From: Flavobacterium sp. 9AF
GTDB lineage: Bacteria > Bacteroidota > Bacteroidia > Flavobacteriales > Flavobacteriaceae
Assembly: GCF_902506265.1 (NCBI RefSeq)
Contig: NZ_LR733556.1
Span: forward strand, 1,145,738 to 1,209,737
Direction of reading: 5' to 3'
Length of the DNA: 64,000 nt
The position numbers and the translations under genes were made by a program. Below the pieces are notes generated by a model, which saw only the letters and a program-made list of their open reading frames with translations, was not told the origin of the DNA and ran no database searches. Below are positions 62,716 through 64,000 of this stretch, piece after piece (the first letter of the stretch is position 1; every line of letters begins with the position of its first letter).

Positions 62716-63345
62716 ATGATAAAAATTTGTGTTGCAGACAATCAACCCGTGGTTGTTCAAGGTATAAAATCTTACTTCAACAATCATTCGACTATACATA
62801 TTGCCGCTAGTGCAAATGATTTAAAAAGTTTGACTTCCATTCTAGAAAACAAATCCATAGACATTGTAATTATGGAATTTGAGTTATCTGGTGTAAGTAG
62901 TATAAGAGATATAAAACAATTATTAAAAGAATTTTCCAATGTAAAATTTATACTTTTTACTTCTGTCTCTGAAAAAATGTACGCACCTACTGCTATAAAA
63001 GCTGGAGTTGCTGCATATATACAAAAAACAATAGACTTAGAAGATTTAGAAAACAATATAATTAAAGTGTATCAAGGAGTCGTAATTTTTAGCGATGCAG
63101 TAAAAAGAACTATTGATATTTTATCTAAAGGAAAAAAATCAGAACGTCTGTTTAAAAAATTATCCACTAGAGAAATTGAAGTATTACGTTATTTAAATGA
63201 TGGTAAAAAAAATAAAGAAATAGCTGAAATTTTAAGTTTAGATGAAAAAACAATTAGTACCTACAAATTACGCTTATTAGCTAAATTAAATGTAACTAAT
63301 CTAGTAGATTTATTAACTAAGGCAAAAAGTTTAGATATTATTTAA
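62716..63345 (+). CDS. NarL/LuxR-family response regulator with Glu at the phosphorylation site
   Basis: The 209-residue protein has a receiver domain (1-120) and a LuxR HTH (about 145-205, LSTREIEVLRYLNDGKKNKEIAEIL...KTISTYKLRLLAKL). The position of the phospho-acceptor Asp reads Glu54 (DIVIMEFELSG), so it may be permanently active or regulated without phosphorylation. It points towards the SPASM gene, which is convergent 13 bases away. A cognate histidine kinase is not adjacent. Confidence 0.88.
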   Translation: MIKICVADNQPVVVQGIKSYFNNHSTIHIAASANDLKSLTSILENKSIDIVIMEFELSGVSSIRDIKQLLKEFSNVKFILFTSVSEKMYAPTAIKAGVAAYIQKTIDLEDLENNIIKVYQGVVIFSDAVKRTIDILSKGKKSERLFKKLSTREIEVLRYLNDGKKNKEIAEILSLDEKTISTYKLRLLAKLNVTNLVDLLTKAKSLDII

Positions 63346-63358
63346 GAATACCTACTCA

Positions 63359-64000
63359 TCACTCTAATTCTTTCATGCCGTAAAATTTAATAGCATTTTG
63401 TTTTAAAGGATTTTCACTCCATTCTTCCCACTCATTAGTGTAAGGATTATATCCACATTTTAAAGGTTTTGAGTATTGGTTTTTTGGATCTTCAATGTAA
63501 GCACGACAATCGGTACAAATATGTCTAAATTCACAATCTTTACAAATTTCTATTTCATCTTTTGTTATATTCCAGTATTTTTTAAAATCTTTATGATTTA
63601 AAACTTCTTCTAAATTAGTATTATTAATATTACCAAAACTCTGAAACATAGAAGGGCAATTTTTAATATTACCTTCTTTATCAATTGAAAGTTTCCTATT
63701 CAAACAAGTATTATTATTTTGAGATTCAGTAAATGACTCTATTAAAAAATTAAAATAATTATGATGAACAACACCACAATGTGTTTCGTCATTTATTTTT
63801 TGTTTAATTCCAACTATAATTCCAAAACCAAAATTTTCTGGTTGAATAATTTTGTTTTCTTTGAAAGAATGGATAGTTAAACTCTTAATTTTTTTATTAT
63901 CAGAAACCCATTTTTTTAAGTTATCCAAATTAATAGAATTATCAATTTTTAAAATAAATTCAACTGATTTTATAAATGAGTTATTTATCAAGTTCATAAT
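63359..64000 (-). CDS. Grasp-with-spasm SPASM protein, partial at the window end
   Basis: This is the C-terminal part (212+ residues) of a radical-SAM-related SPASM protein, cut by the window. The pattern NTCLNRKLSIDKEGNIKNCPSM...EICKDCEFRHICTDCRAYIEDP...LKCGYNP holds the SPASM Cys clusters that bind auxiliary iron-sulfur clusters. It resembles the SPASM protein of grasp-with-spasm peptide systems (GwsS). The frame is still open at 64000, so the Met at 63997 may be internal. The ATP-grasp enzyme and the precursor peptide should lie to the right. Confidence 0.8.
   Translation of the reverse strand: MMNLINNSFIKSVEFILKIDNSINLDNLKKWVSDNKKIKSLTIHSFKENKIIQPENFGFGIIVGIKQKINDETHCGVVHHNYFNFLIESFTESQNNNTCLNRKLSIDKEGNIKNCPSMFQSFGNINNTNLEEVLNHKDFKKYWNITKDEIEICKDCEFRHICTDCRAYIEDPKNQYSKPLKCGYNPYTNEWEEWSENPLKQNAIKFYGMKELE

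Overview
The window is AT-rich DNA from a member of the Flavobacteriaceae, most likely Flavobacterium or a close relative. The evidence is the gliding genes gldB/gldC, -7 elements of the Bacteroidetes form TAnnTTTG, Bacteroidetes lipoprotein signals, a Bacteroidetes-type dcw cluster, and a grasp-with-spasm SPASM protein at the right edge.

Layout. 1-600 is a gene-free block with two tandem-repeat families. 600-12400 is mixed accessory and housekeeping DNA: a lipoprotein, ribulose-phosphate epimerase, a CBS protein, an M90-type metalloprotease, a secreted nuclease-fold protein, several small unknown genes, an HsdR-N-like protein, a Cys-rich SH3 protein, and a lipoprotein/TPR-histidine-kinase/response-regulator operon. 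12622-40398 is a complete extracellular contractile injection system (eCIS) locus, opened by a LuxR-type regulator with a degenerate receiver. 40449-41755 holds a methyltransferase, tRNA-Arg(TCG) and a YqeY protein. 41922-57491 is the division and cell-wall cluster on the minus strand (mraZ-rsmH-ftsL-ftsI-murE-mraY-murD-ftsW-murG-murC-ftsQ-ftsA-ftsZ), with a triple MraZ-type operator in front. 57853-64000 carries an alpha/beta hydrolase, engB, a DUF3829 lipoprotein, gldC/gldB, nadE, a LuxR regulator and a partial SPASM gene.

The eCIS is the most interesting region. In order it has a DUF4255 cap, an unknown protein, one sheath, two tubes, a DUF5908 mini-protein, a LysM adaptor, a VgrG-like spike, PAAR, gp25, two large baseplate wedge proteins and a tape measure. 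Three unrecognised proteins then sit where a tail fibre is usually encoded, followed by an AAA+ ATPase, a membrane-anchored GH25 lysozyme and two probable cargo proteins. The last cargo joins an eCIS-associated DUF4157 domain to what looks like an AbiEii/MNT-type nucleotidyltransferase. The two cargo genes share an N-terminal DNR-x4-LQ-x-K motif at the same distance from the start, a candidate loading tag.

Expected working model: the sheath contracts around the tube, driving the spike and PAAR tip and the cargo in the tube into a target cell. The baseplate, cap, ATPase and tape measure build the particle. The lysozyme may help release or insertion. Regulation probably involves the degenerate-receiver LuxR protein upstream.
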